Part shown: positions 1-8,941 of the stretch, in pieces | Position numbering within the stretch: position 1 is the first letter of the stretch | Layout: every line of letters begins with the position of its first letter | DNA from: Borrelia sp. P9F1 | Lineage (GTDB): Bacteria; Spirochaetota; Spirochaetia; Borreliales; Borreliaceae | Direction: 5' to 3' | DNA: 64,000 bases | NCBI RefSeq assembly: GCF_030436115.1 | Contig: NZ_CP129407.1 | Span: forward strand, 1 to 64,000 | Translations under genes and position numbers: made by a program | The notes under the pieces: generated by a model | Seen by the model: the letters and a program-made list of their open reading frames with translations, nothing else | Told to the model about the DNA's origin: nothing | Database searches by the model: none

Positions 1-74
1 AGTAACTTCCCTCTAATACAGTAACTTCCCTCTAATACAGTAACTTCCCTCTAATACAGTAACTTCCCTCTAAT
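1..74. repeat. 19-bp tandem repeat at the window edge
   Basis: Units at 1-19, 20-38 and 39-57 are identical (agtaacttccctctaatac), followed by a partial fourth copy at 58-74. The array begins at base 1, so its outward extent is unknown. If base 1 is the assembled chromosome end, this is subtelomeric. I see no classical Borrelia hairpin-telomere box next to it. No coding potential is seen in the repeat. Confidence 0.95.
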
Positions 75-130
75 CTTCACTCGATAAACTAAAAGCAAAA
101 GAAGCTAATTTTTACATCTCCCTAAAATAA

Positions 131-166
131 AAACAGCATTTCGCTGTTTAAAAGATACTTTTTTTA
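131..166 (+). terminator. hairpin with downstream T run
   Basis: AAACAGC at 131-137 pairs perfectly with GCTGTTT at 143-149 around a 5-base loop. A run of seven T follows at about 160-166. The gap between stem and T run is longer than in a typical intrinsic terminator, and no intact gene lies upstream within the window. Confidence 0.4.
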
Positions 167-303
167 AAATCATTATAGGAAGGATATTTTAGCTTAGATC
201 TTAACAGAGAAAACTCCTACCATTTGTCGAACCCAACACTTTTTACCTTAAAAATAGCGTTTGAACTATATTAGCGTACATATGCCCCGTGCAAAAAAGA
301 AAA

Positions 304-319
304 CCCCTTGGGGAAGGGG
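304..319. terminator. GC-rich hairpin
   Basis: CCCCTT (304-309) pairs with AAGGGG (314-319) around a GGGG loop. This is conspicuous in such AT-rich sequence. It is followed by an AT-rich tract rather than a clean T run, so terminator function is only possible. Confidence 0.35.
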
Positions 320-595
320 ATTATTTAAAAGAACGTACGGTATGAAGTAAATATCGATAATAAATTCTTTTAATTTTAAAAAAGGAGAATATTTAATATC
401 TAAATTATTAGTTCAATAATTCAATTATTTCCAGTTTTTATAAATTATTTTCCTGTTCTATCCTTTCTGCTCTTAAATATGTAAAATACTATAGTCTTTG
501 TTCATCGTAAGTTATGAAATAGAAAGATTTAAATATGTTACAATAACATTACAGACTATAAAGCCTATGAACATTTATATTTTTAGGAGCATTTA

Positions 596-1285
596 GTGAG
601 CCGTTGTCGTCCTTTGATTGGAGTTTTATGCATTCTTTTTTTTCTGACTTTTTTCAATTCTTGCTATGTACCAGAAAAAGTTAGGGGATATTCTGCGCCC
701 GATTTTAATGAGATAGGCCTAACTGAAATCATAACATTAGGAAAGGGCACGGTTATGCTTAAAGAGTTCAGCTTTAACAATAGGTTTTCCTTTTATAAAA
801 GACACGGCATTCTCTATACTCTTCAATTCGTGTAGCTCCTAGAAATTTCACTTGACTAGTAAGATCCAAAGATGGTGTTAAGGAGATATATTTAAGAGGC
901 GATCCAAGGCTTTTATTTTTATTACACTCAGGGTATACTTTTTCTCTGCCGGCGTCTTCTATTGCATCTCTACACTCCACTATTTCTGGAATTGAATTTA
1001 TATTTGGAGTCAAAAAATTAGTTACTCCAGTCCAACTAACTACACCTACAGGCATAATATCACATGCTAATCTTTATTATTTTGATGGTATTTTATACCT
1101 AGATTCTAACACTTATGATTTTCCTAGTATTTACTTCAGTAAGTATGAAGTAGACAGGTTATCCAGCATACTCACCAAAAGTCATTATTCCAATCTCTGG
1201 TACGATATTGCAAGGGGCTTATATTAAAAACCAAGGCTTATTGTATTCTTCTTTATTTGGATATACCTTCTTAATTAGAGATTAA
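596..1285 (+). pseudogene. decayed lipoprotein gene
   Basis: A GTG start at 596 follows an AGGAG-like site and encodes a lipoprotein-type signal (basic start, hydrophobic stretch, then FFNSC with the lipobox Cys near residue 23). The frame closes at 833-835. The frame beginning near 799 then stays open from 856 to 1224 (123 codons), after one in-frame TGA at 853-855. From about 1154 a third frame continues to a stop at 1283-1285 and reads SGTILQGAYIKNQGLLYSSL. The simplest reading is one ancestral gene of about 228 codons broken by two frameshifts and a stop. I do not recognise the family. Sequencing indels are an alternative, but the extra TGA argues for real decay. Confidence 0.65.
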
Positions 1286-1290
1286 AAAAA

Positions 1291-1344
1291 AGTCCCTACC
1301 CCTATATCTTGTTTTGGAGAGGATTAATAGGAGTGTTGGGGACT
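1291..1344. repeat. imperfect inverted repeat, possible terminator
   Basis: AGTCCCTACCCCTAT at 1291-1305 is largely complementary to the segment at 1327-1344 that ends in GTTGGGGACT. It lies just after the stop of the decayed lipoprotein gene and may be its terminator. Similar stems occur, as far as I remember, in Borrelia plasmid regions, which would fit a plasmid origin for this chromosome end. Confidence 0.5.
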
Positions 1345-1400
1345 AGCGATAGAATGATTTCTATCCTGTTTATAATGTTATTTTATTTTTTTAATTTTGT

Positions 1401-1430
1401 AAACATTTTTAAACATTTTTAAACATTTTA
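1401..1430. repeat. 10-bp tandem repeat (3 units)
   Basis: Units at 1401-1410 and 1411-1420 are identical (aaacattttt), and the one at 1421-1430 differs at its last base. The array sits immediately downstream of the minus-strand gene ending at 1442. Confidence 0.85.
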
Positions 1431-1441
1431 TTGCATAAACT

Positions 1442-2059
1442 TTAATTACCTGCTTTCTCTATTGCTCTTAAAAGACTCAATTCAGCTTTACTCAGAGTCT
1501 TCCTCTGTTTATCCCTTACTCCTACGCTCATTGCCGGATCGAGTTTCCTATTTGACTCTTGCATTTCTTTAATTTCTATCTTACTAGGCTCATAATCGAT
1601 CCACTTCCTTTCTATCCAACCCTTTTCCCATTCATAATATTCCTCATTATGGTTACTTCCACTAATCTCATCAAAGTGTCTTGAAAGTGCTGATACTACC
1701 TTTGCCCCATAATAAAGCATCTTCTCCGTTTCCGTCTCTGTTATAAATTTATCATAATCATAATTATTACCCGTTTGCATATTTACAATGTCTACTATGA
1801 GCTTAAAAATATTTATACAATTCATTGCTATATTTCCAAACGGAAGCTCTGGATCACTCAAAGATTTAATATTAACTTCATATTTATTCTTTAAGCTTCT
1901 AGGTATCCTAAAGAAGTCAATAACATACCCATTAACCCTCGCTTTATAATTTGCTTCATATTCTGCATCTCCAAAAAAGGCACCCCCCTTCTTCGCATAA
2001 TTATCACAAATCAATGCCATAGGGAAAGTTCTCTTATCTGATCTTTTAATTCTTCTCAT
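1442..2059 (-). CDS. hypothetical protein, possibly plasmid or prophage derived
   Basis: A 205-residue soluble, charged protein without signal peptide or membrane segment. The ATG start has a strong GAGGTGA ribosome site at 2066-2072, and a TATAAT box (minus strand) lies at 2112-2117, so the gene looks expressed. The C-terminal third is rich in Lys, Glu and Arg. I do not recognise a family. Its position in a disturbed chromosome end, next to a decayed lipoprotein gene and repeats, suggests an accessory gene exchanged with a plasmid or prophage. That origin is inference from context only. Confidence 0.6.
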   Translation of the reverse strand: MRRIKRSDKRTFPMALICDNYAKKGGAFFGDAEYEANYKARVNGYVIDFFRIPRSLKNKYEVNIKSLSDPELPFGNIAMNCINIFKLIVDIVNMQTGNNYDYDKFITETETEKMLYYGAKVVSALSRHFDEISGSNHNEEYYEWEKGWIERKWIDYEPSKIEIKEMQESNRKLDPAMSVGVRDKQRKTLSKAELSLLRAIEKAGN

Positions 2060-2111
2060 CTTTTATCACCTCAAACCTAAATTATTTTCCTCTCTTTATT
2101 TCGTGTACATT

Positions 2112-2117
2112 ATTATA
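2112..2117 (-). promoter_or_regulatory. -10 box upstream of the 1442-2059 gene
   Basis: TATAAT on the minus strand, about 52 bases before the start codon at 2059. No convincing -35 hexamer at 16-18 bases was found. Confidence 0.4.
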
Positions 2118-2308
2118 ATATATATCAAATAAGAATTAATACAATTTATCTGCCTTTTTGTGTTTCTCTAGGTTTATTTTTCAAGAATTATAGATATATT
2201 ATTGCTTTTTTTATACTTTGTGGTAAATTATATTGTATCTTTAACCTTTAACCATTTACAGAAAGTCTTGGGAAATGTTGTTTCGCATGACTTTTTGTTT
2301 ATTTTATC

Positions 2309-3367
2309 TCACTTGTTTAACTCGGGGATTAGTATAACATCAACACCGGAATTCAGAGATCTTCTGATTGCGCTCTCTATTTTGAAGTTATTAACAATAG
2401 CTCCCATATCATATGCATCTGTTATTATGATGCTATCAATGTTCAAATTATACCTTACAATCTTCACAATATCCCTTGACATGCTAGTTACATCTTTAGA
2501 AATTTTGGGGGCCAACACATGACCAATCATAATAAACTTTGCTTCCTTGCCAAAAATAAATGGAACAAAATTATTTTTCATGAAAAAATTTTTGCTATAC
2601 GGTAACAAAGCTATCTCCTTATGAGTGTCCACCTTAGTACCTCCAAGTCCAGGGAAATGCTTAATGACTGCAGAAACTCCTTGTCTCTGCAGTGCTTCAA
2701 CAAATGACTCTACCATAAGGCCAATATTGTAAGTTAAATGTCCAAAAGTTCTGTTAACTAAAGGACTATCAGAATCCGGTTTTGAATCGGCTACTGGTGC
2801 CATATTTACATTAATGCCAAGCCTTCTAAGCTGTTTTCCAAGAATTTCCCCTATTTTATATGCAAGATGAACATCATTTGTTCTACCAACGGATTCCATA
2901 GAAGGAAAATTATAAACACCCATTTTTTTATTTTTACTAACTCTATTAACCAAGCCTCCTTCTTCATCAACAGCAATAAAAATATCAGAACCAATATGTT
3001 GCTTTAATGAATCAATTAACTCTTTGGTTTGCTTAGCATCTTTAAAATTTTCTCTAAATAAAATAATTCCTATCGGATTAATTTTTTTTATCTTTTTAAG
3101 TGCATCTCTACTAAGGGTTTGTACCGCACTAGGTTTTGAAACATTTCTAATACCAATAAACAAACAACGTTTCCTCAACAAGTCTTTAAAATCGACTTTC
3201 CCCAAAAATCTATCAATACTTACAAGATCAGATTTATCCTGCTCGAAATAGTCATAATCTATCTCAGGTACAGCTCCCAAGAAATAAAAATTTAAAGAAA
3301 ACAAGATTTTTATCAACAAAAACTTAAATATTCCATTTCTCATCTCTGAATACCAAACCATAATCAT
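2309..3367 (-). CDS. glycoside hydrolase family 3, NagZ-like beta-N-acetylhexosaminidase
   Basis: A GH3 N-acetylglucosaminidase type protein of 352 residues. Visible family motifs are AVDEEGG (about 132-138), NMAPVAD (188-194), NRTFG (205-209), KHFPG (236-240), the DTH loop (247-249) carrying the general acid/base His, and a candidate nucleophile Asp317 in TDAYDMG. The usual KHFPGHG motif reads KHFPGLG, so a His common near the substrate is replaced by Leu. An N-terminal hydrophobic stretch (about 13-32) suggests export or anchoring, which would place it on periplasmic muropeptides. The start is uncertain: Met9 (3343) is an alternative. It overlaps the upstream gene at 3324. Confidence 0.8.
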   Translation of the reverse strand: MIMVWYSEMRNGIFKFLLIKILFSLNFYFLGAVPEIDYDYFEQDKSDLVSIDRFLGKVDFKDLLRKRCLFIGIRNVSKPSAVQTLSRDALKKIKKINPIGIILFRENFKDAKQTKELIDSLKQHIGSDIFIAVDEEGGLVNRVSKNKKMGVYNFPSMESVGRTNDVHLAYKIGEILGKQLRRLGINVNMAPVADSKPDSDSPLVNRTFGHLTYNIGLMVESFVEALQRQGVSAVIKHFPGLGGTKVDTHKEIALLPYSKNFFMKNNFVPFIFGKEAKFIMIGHVLAPKISKDVTSMSRDIVKIVRYNLNIDSIIITDAYDMGAIVNNFKIESAIRRSLNSGVDVILIPELNK

Positions 3368-4775
3368 TTTTCAATAAATTGTTAAGAGAACTATTTAAGC
3401 AATCAGCAACATAAAAAATATCAAATGGTAACCTCTCCTTAAGATAACCACTAGTAACAAGCATATCACTAAATAATTTTGCAGGAAGAAATCTATCTCC
3501 CCTATTTACCTCAAAAATTAAGGGATTATTTACCAGCTTTATTACTTCCCAAGTTATTTGTTCAATAGAAAAGTAATTACCTATCTCTTTATTTTGCTCA
3601 ATAACCCTACTAGGCATCTCTTCTATAATTCTATCAATATTCTTAACCAAATATTCTAAATTAAAAAGACCAGTAGCACAATTAAACAAAATCTTATCCC
3701 CTCTATATTCAAATCTTTGAACGAATTCTTTAGAAATAGCTCCACCAATATCGACACACGTCAAATTATCATCTTCATTCACAATCAAAACCCCTCCTTT
3801 TGTATCTAGCGCTGTTTTAACGCTAAATTCAAATCCAGAAGAACTGTTTGTTACGGCCATTATAGCCAAAGCCTTTAAGTTAACAGTAAAACCAATATTA
3901 TCAATATTCCCAATATATACAAATCTTTTCCCAAATTCATAAAGCTTCAAATAAATATCTCTTAAAACTCTAAAATTTTGTCCATGGCCAGCGGGTAAAG
4001 CCAATGTAGTTTTTTTTCCTTTCCTCTCATAATCAAAATACACATATTGACCGTTATTCAATTTTTTATAACAATGAACCAAAGGCTGAATAGCCGTGAG
4101 GATATCTTCTCTTTTAAAATTGCAATAATTTAGGCTCTTAATCAAATCTTCATCGAATATATTATCTAAGAATTTAGAAATAAACGGATCTGTTTTAAAA
4201 CTGGTCATCTGAAAAATTGAAGGCTTAACAATTATACTATGAGCATCCATATACCTCTTAGAAAGCAACAAAAGATGTCGAATCTTTAATGCCAGAAATG
4301 AAAATCCATAACTACCATCTTTATTAACATACGCGGGCGTTATTCCCTTGGGTAAATCTTTAAAAATTTTTCTAGCTTCAAGTATTTTATTTTCATATAA
4401 AAGATATAATCCTTCGTTAAAATCACTATTTTTCAAAATATCAAAATAACTAGTTGCAGATCCTCCATTCAAAAAACCACACGAGAGATAGGGATATAAT
4501 ACTAATCCCAACTTTTCTAATTCATCGCCATTGAAAATATAAAAATCATCTTCTGATCTTAAAAATTCTGGAAAATCATTAATATATTTTTTCAAGTTAT
4601 CTTCAACAAGCCTCTTTTTAAACTTTAGTTTTAAAACATTACCCGCAAGATTAAAAATACTTTCATGATTTTTATCTGGGAAACTCTTAAAAAAAACATT
4701 TGAAGGCCCAAGCCTACGCATATTAAGGTCATCAAGCATTCTTTTAGAAAAATCTTTGTCTATCATCTCACACAC
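3324..4775 (-). CDS. UDP-glucose pyrophosphorylase (UDPGP) family protein
   Basis: I place this 483-residue protein in the eukaryotic-type UDPGP/AGX nucleotidyltransferase family. It has an N-terminal GGSATS loop (104-109, family LNGGLGTS), MTSFKTD (190-196, family MNSFNTDED), PAGHG (261-265, family PPGHGD), IGNIDNIG (288-295, family SNIDNLGA) and KGGVL. The family makes UDP-glucose or UDP-GlcNAc from UTP and sugar 1-phosphate. The divergently transcribed neighbour is a phosphoglucomutase, which would supply glucose 1-phosphate. The nucleotide-binding loops deviate from consensus, so substrate and activity are inferred. The start may be GTG at 4775 or ATG at 4766. Confidence 0.75.
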   Translation of the reverse strand: MCEMIDKDFSKRMLDDLNMRRLGPSNVFFKSFPDKNHESIFNLAGNVLKLKFKKRLVEDNLKKYINDFPEFLRSEDDFYIFNGDELEKLGLVLYPYLSCGFLNGGSATSYFDILKNSDFNEGLYLLYENKILEARKIFKDLPKGITPAYVNKDGSYGFSFLALKIRHLLLLSKRYMDAHSIIVKPSIFQMTSFKTDPFISKFLDNIFDEDLIKSLNYCNFKREDILTAIQPLVHCYKKLNNGQYVYFDYERKGKKTTLALPAGHGQNFRVLRDIYLKLYEFGKRFVYIGNIDNIGFTVNLKALAIMAVTNSSSGFEFSVKTALDTKGGVLIVNEDDNLTCVDIGGAISKEFVQRFEYRGDKILFNCATGLFNLEYLVKNIDRIIEEMPSRVIEQNKEIGNYFSIEQITWEVIKLVNNPLIFEVNRGDRFLPAKLFSDMLVTSGYLKERLPFDIFYVADCLNSSLNNLLKNDYGLVFRDEKWNI

Positions 4776-4914
4776 AAATCTAAAAATCCTTATCTAAATC
4801 CAAAATAACCACGTATTAGTATATAATACAAGTATAATATATCAGTGTGTTTTATTTTATGATAGTTGCTGCAGTCAAGTTAAGGATTAACATACATCAC
4901 CTTAAGGGATTAAC

Positions 4915-6705
4915 ATGCTAGGTGGGTATGAGTTGAGCATGCCAAATCTAAAGAACGCCATTGAGGAGATGATACTATCCCCCTCGGGATTCAGAAAGAT
5001 ATTTGCAAAATCAAAAGACGAGGATTCAATGGATTGTGAAATCAATGACGACGATAAGGTATTAATTTCAATAATAGCCTTCACTATATCAAATTATTTT
5101 AAAAAGAAAACAAAAAAATATATTAATATAGGACTAGACTCAAGAGCAACTGGAAATACAATCTCTGAAGTAATAATAAAAACACTAATATTGAGCAACG
5201 ATGATATCAAATTTTTCGGCATACTCCCAATACCGGAGATTTTGGCTTACACAAAGAGCAGTAAAAATTCAAAAGGATTTATATACATTTCCGCTAGCCA
5301 CAATCCTAAAGGATATAATGGACTTAAAATCGGTTTGGACGATGGAGGCGTGTTGGGATCAAAAGAAATAAATAAAATAATACACAAAATTAAATCAAAT
5401 ATTGAAAACGAAATTTTGATAAAGAAAATAGTAAAAATATTGAAAAATTTCAGCACAAACGAAGCCAATTTAAAACAATACGAAAAAATTATCCAAGGTA
5501 AGACTCAAAATAAAGTAAAATCTTATAACTCATACAAGTCACTAATGTATGAAATAATATATTCAGAGAAAAACAATAAAAAGAATATTGAAAATTTGAA
5601 AGAAAATATAAAAAAAAATCCTATAGGAATAATAGGAGAAATGAACGGTAGTGCTCGGATCAATTCAATAGATGAAGACATCATTAAATCCTTTGGAGTA
5701 AAATTAGAATTTCACAACACCCAAATGGGAGTTTTTAAGCATGGAATGATTCCTGAAGGCGAATCTTTACATATGTGTAGGCAAATATTAGAAAAGAAAT
5801 TTAAAGAAGATGACTCTTTCCAGTTGGGATATGTTCCTGATTGCGACGGAGACAGAGGGAACTTAGTGTTTATTAATAAGACAAATAAAAAGTCAAAAAA
5901 CATTGAAGCACAAAAAATATTTGCATTATCGGTACTTTCAGAACTTAGCTATCTTTATCACATTGGTCTTAAAAGCAACTTAGCAGTCGTAGTTAATGAT
6001 GCAACTTCATTAAATATTGAAAAAATAGCAACTTTATTTAATGCCAAAGTTTACAGGGTTGAAGTCGGAGAATCGAATTTGACGAAAATGGCAGATATTT
6101 TACGGAGAAAGGGATTGACAGTTAAAATTCTAGGGGAAGGATCAAATGGTGGGAATATTACATATCCCTCAAAAGTAAGGGATCCCCTAGCCACAGTCTT
6201 TAGCATAATCAAACTGTTAAGAGTCAAAGAACTCCAAAAAGTATGGTGCGAGTTATCTAACAATGAATACAGGGAAGATTATAATCTAGATGATATATTA
6301 AAGACAATAAATTTTTATAGTAATATAGAAGCATCATCTGAAGACGCTATACTAAAGCTTAGAGTAGAAAATCAAGAAACGCTAAAAACAAATTATGAAA
6401 AACTACTAGAAAAAGAAATGAAGAACAATAGACTTATTTCAGAATTATTAATAGATAGTTTTACATTAATTAATTATGAAGGTATTAAACAGCGTAAAAC
6501 CAGAACAGGAGATTCTTCAGGAGGGCTCAAAATTTTACTTAAATCTGCAAAAAAAGAAATAATAGCAAGCTTATGGATGAGGGGTTCAAAAACAGAACCG
6601 ATATTCAGAGTGCTGAGCGAAATTAAATCCGAGAACCAAGACAGACTACTAGATCTTCTAAAATTTAATAAAAAACTAATTCAGAGTGCTTATTTATCAA
6701 CATAA
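4915..6705 (+). CDS. phosphoglucomutase/phosphomannomutase
   Basis: An alpha-D-phosphohexomutase of 596 residues that interconverts hexose 6- and 1-phosphates. It contains the phosphoserine loop SASHNP (active Ser128), the Mg-binding loop DCDGDR (308-313), the sugar-binding loop GEGSNGG (406-412) and the phosphate-binding RGSKTEP near residue 557. The start is supported by AAGGGA about 7 bases upstream. It diverges from the UDPGP-like gene over a 139-bp region with two TATAAT boxes (4822-4827 and 4833-4838), and the two products probably act in sequence. Substrate preference (glucose versus mannose) cannot be told. Confidence 0.9.
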   Translation: MLGGYELSMPNLKNAIEEMILSPSGFRKIFAKSKDEDSMDCEINDDDKVLISIIAFTISNYFKKKTKKYINIGLDSRATGNTISEVIIKTLILSNDDIKFFGILPIPEILAYTKSSKNSKGFIYISASHNPKGYNGLKIGLDDGGVLGSKEINKIIHKIKSNIENEILIKKIVKILKNFSTNEANLKQYEKIIQGKTQNKVKSYNSYKSLMYEIIYSEKNNKKNIENLKENIKKNPIGIIGEMNGSARINSIDEDIIKSFGVKLEFHNTQMGVFKHGMIPEGESLHMCRQILEKKFKEDDSFQLGYVPDCDGDRGNLVFINKTNKKSKNIEAQKIFALSVLSELSYLYHIGLKSNLAVVVNDATSLNIEKIATLFNAKVYRVEVGESNLTKMADILRRKGLTVKILGEGSNGGNITYPSKVRDPLATVFSIIKLLRVKELQKVWCELSNNEYREDYNLDDILKTINFYSNIEASSEDAILKLRVENQETLKTNYEKLLEKEMKNNRLISELLIDSFTLINYEGIKQRKTRTGDSSGGLKILLKSAKKEIIASLWMRGSKTEPIFRVLSEIKSENQDRLLDLLKFNKKLIQSAYLST

Positions 6706-6747
6706 ACCATTATCAATTGAGAGTTATGTGTAAGTGATGTGCATTTA

Positions 6748-7791
6748 TCATCCCTTACCTTTTTCCACATTGCGCCTCACACTGTTCCAAGTTTTAGAAA
6801 GACCCATTAATTTTTTTGCACCTCCTACAACCTCCATTGCAACTTTTCTAGTCTTACTTGTACCCTCAAAAATTACTTCATCGACATATTTTTTTTTATC
6901 TTTAAAAAAAGCTCTTCTCTCCCTAATTGGTATTAAAAATTTATTTAAAGCCTCAAAAAGCCTTTCTTTAACTTCAACATCACCAATCTTACCCTTCTTA
7001 TATCTAGTTTTAAGCTCACAAAGCTCATCAACATTATTATTAAAAAGATCATGATAAATAAAAACAGGATTGTTCTCAACTTCCCCTGGTACATCTGCCC
7101 TCACTCTTCTTGGATCTGTGTACATAGACATAACTTTTTTACGCAACAAATTCTCGTCGTCGCTTAAAAATATTGCATTCCCAAGACTCTTACTCATTTT
7201 ATGCTTGCCATAAATTCCCACAAGAGATTGAGAATCTGTAAAAATAGCTTCAGGAATTGGGAAAAAACTCTCCCCATAAAGAGAATTAAATCTTCTGGCA
7301 AGTTCCCTTGAAAGCTCAATGTGAGCCTCATTATCACGTCCGACTGGCACCAAATTGGCCTTAGCCATTAAAATATCCGCACTCATGAGAACCGGATAAC
7401 CTAACAGACCATAGGAAACCTCTGTAAGACCAGCAGCAACACTCATATCCTTTATGCTAGGAATCCTTTGCAGACGATTCACCATAACAATCATTGAAAG
7501 TATTAAGTTAAGCTCTAGCAATTCTGGTATAGCCGATTGTAAATATATATGAGCTTTCTCTGGATTAATTCCACAAGCAAGGTAATCCAAAACCATCTCT
7601 CTAACATTAGAAGATATTTCATTAACACTATTTAAATCTGGTCTCGTTGTAAGAGTATGCAAATCAGCTATAATGACATAAGTCTCATATTCCTCTTGAT
7701 ATTTTAATCTATTAACAATAGAACCAACATAATGCCCCAAATGGAGAGTACCGGTAGGCCTATCCCCCGTAAGCATAACCCTCTTATGCAA
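6748..7791 (-). CDS. trpS: tryptophanyl-tRNA synthetase
   Basis: A class I aminoacyl-tRNA synthetase that charges tRNA-Trp. The N-terminus has the HIGH-type signature in TGTLHLGHY, and KMSKS is present as GKHKMSKSLGNA near residue 200. Length (about 347) is normal. I chose TTG at 7791 because AAGGAG (7800-7805) is 8 bases away. The in-frame TTG at 7797 would leave only 2 bases. The gene follows the permease gene at 7794 directly, so the two are probably co-transcribed. Confidence 0.93.
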   Translation of the reverse strand: MHKRVMLTGDRPTGTLHLGHYVGSIVNRLKYQEEYETYVIIADLHTLTTRPDLNSVNEISSNVREMVLDYLACGINPEKAHIYLQSAIPELLELNLILSMIVMVNRLQRIPSIKDMSVAAGLTEVSYGLLGYPVLMSADILMAKANLVPVGRDNEAHIELSRELARRFNSLYGESFFPIPEAIFTDSQSLVGIYGKHKMSKSLGNAIFLSDDENLLRKKVMSMYTDPRRVRADVPGEVENNPVFIYHDLFNNNVDELCELKTRYKKGKIGDVEVKERLFEALNKFLIPIRERRAFFKDKKKYVDEVIFEGTSKTRKVAMEVVGGAKKLMGLSKTWNSVRRNVEKGKG

Positions 7792-7793
7792 AC

Positions 7794-8879
7794 TCAATTC
7801 TCCTTACTACTCAATTCATCATTAATGTCTCCCAGAATCTTTGAACCACTTAAGAACACAGAGAAAGGTTTTAAATAAGCTATATTATCAACTATTACTT
7901 TTATAATCACCGTAAAAGGATAAGCTATTAAAAGCCCTACTACACCCCAAAGCCAACCCCAAAAGAAAAGAAAACAAAGGAGTAAAAAAGGAGAAATATC
8001 AAGCCTATGCCCCTGCATTTTCGGCTCAAGGATATTTCCAATCAATACTTGAACAGAAGTATTGTATATGAATATATAAAGCACTAAATTTAGATTCGGA
8101 TAGAACTGCACTAAAGCAGCTACTACAATAAAAAACACAGCCAAGATTGACCCTATGCTTGGGATGAAATTAAAAACAAATGTAAGTACTGCCCAAACAA
8201 GAGGGAAATCCTGTCCAAACGAAGTCAACCCTATAAAGACTAAAAAACCTGTTAAACAACTGACAAAAACCTTTATCACTAAATATTTACTAATCTGGTT
8301 ATTTATTGTACCCAAAGCTTGAACAAACCTCTCCGAAGCGGAATATCCAAAAGCCTTCCTAACCTTTATACCAAAAATATGTATCTCTGATAGCAGAAAA
8401 TACAACAATAAAAACAGTATTACCAAACTACTTGCAAACCCTATAATCTCATTAGATATTCGAGTTAGGAAAGGATAAACATAGCCAGAAAAATCTACAG
8501 AGCCAATAATAGCGCTATCTACCCTATATTTGTCAAGGACATCTCTTATGATAAAAATTAACTGCTTTTGGTAATAAGGCAGTTGCTTGATCAAAACAGT
8601 AATACTGTAGTAAACAAAATTGCAAACCAAATAGGAAAATAAGAAGAGAAAAAAGAAAATCACAAGAACTACTAAAACTCTCGGAATTAGCAGTCTTTTA
8701 AGAAAAGTATAAATTGGATACACCAAAAACCCAAGAACTACCGCAATAGCTAAAGGCTTAAATACCGTCTGCGCTATTTTTAAAACACTAATCAAAATCA
8801 CAATCAGTACCACAGAATAAAAGACAGACTGAATTTTGAAAAATTTCAACTTATCCGCTGGGTATAAATTTAAAGCCAT
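7794..8879 (-). CDS. AI-2E / PerM family membrane permease
   Basis: A polytopic membrane protein of 361 residues with about seven hydrophobic segments. Two open the protein (near 20-60) and a set of paired helices closes it. The C-terminal part contains LTFVFNFIPSIGSILAV and EPKMQGHRLDISPFLLL, typical of the AI-2E transporter family (PerM, YdiK, TqsA). Family members export small molecules or ions, and the substrate cannot be predicted. AAGGAG 7 bases before ATG supports the start. It heads an operon with trpS. Confidence 0.85.
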   Translation of the reverse strand: MALNLYPADKLKFFKIQSVFYSVVLIVILISVLKIAQTVFKPLAIAVVLGFLVYPIYTFLKRLLIPRVLVVLVIFFFLFLFSYLVCNFVYYSITVLIKQLPYYQKQLIFIIRDVLDKYRVDSAIIGSVDFSGYVYPFLTRISNEIIGFASSLVILFLLLYFLLSEIHIFGIKVRKAFGYSASERFVQALGTINNQISKYLVIKVFVSCLTGFLVFIGLTSFGQDFPLVWAVLTFVFNFIPSIGSILAVFFIVVAALVQFYPNLNLVLYIFIYNTSVQVLIGNILEPKMQGHRLDISPFLLLCFLFFWGWLWGVVGLLIAYPFTVIIKVIVDNIAYLKPFSVFLSGSKILGDINDELSSKEN

Positions 8880-8941
8880 CTCACTTCTCCTTTAACACTT
8901 AATTGCCTTCACACTATTCATTAAAAATTTTAAACTGATTT

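Larger units (their letters stand above)
75..595. other. gene-free subterminal region
   Basis: No convincing coding frame is seen. The stretch contains two hairpins (annotated separately at 131-149 and 304-319) and otherwise very AT-rich sequence leading to the decayed lipoprotein gene that starts at 596. The hairpins could be transcription terminators left from genes that once lay nearer the chromosome end. Confidence 0.6.

Noticed and set aside
1..300. Possible CRISPR array from the 19-bp repeats
   Set aside because: The units are directly adjacent, without unique spacers, and no cas genes are nearby.
774..1055. 93-codon open frame on the minus strand
   Set aside because: It is the antisense shadow of the decayed plus-strand lipoprotein gene, which has the better continuous coding pattern.
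2262..2294. AAAGTC/GACTTT stem downstream of the NagZ-like gene
   Set aside because: Only 6 pairs with a loop over 20 bases, too weak to call a terminator.
2202..2522. 106-codon open frame on the plus strand
   Set aside because: It overlaps the 3' end of the NagZ-like gene antisense and has no family features or ribosome site.
4813..4829. GTATTA-GTATA-TAATAC with a telomere-like TTAGTATA
   Set aside because: It is a short match in a divergent AT-rich promoter region, far from the end, and overlaps a TATAAT box. Chance or promoter structure is likelier than a telomere relic.
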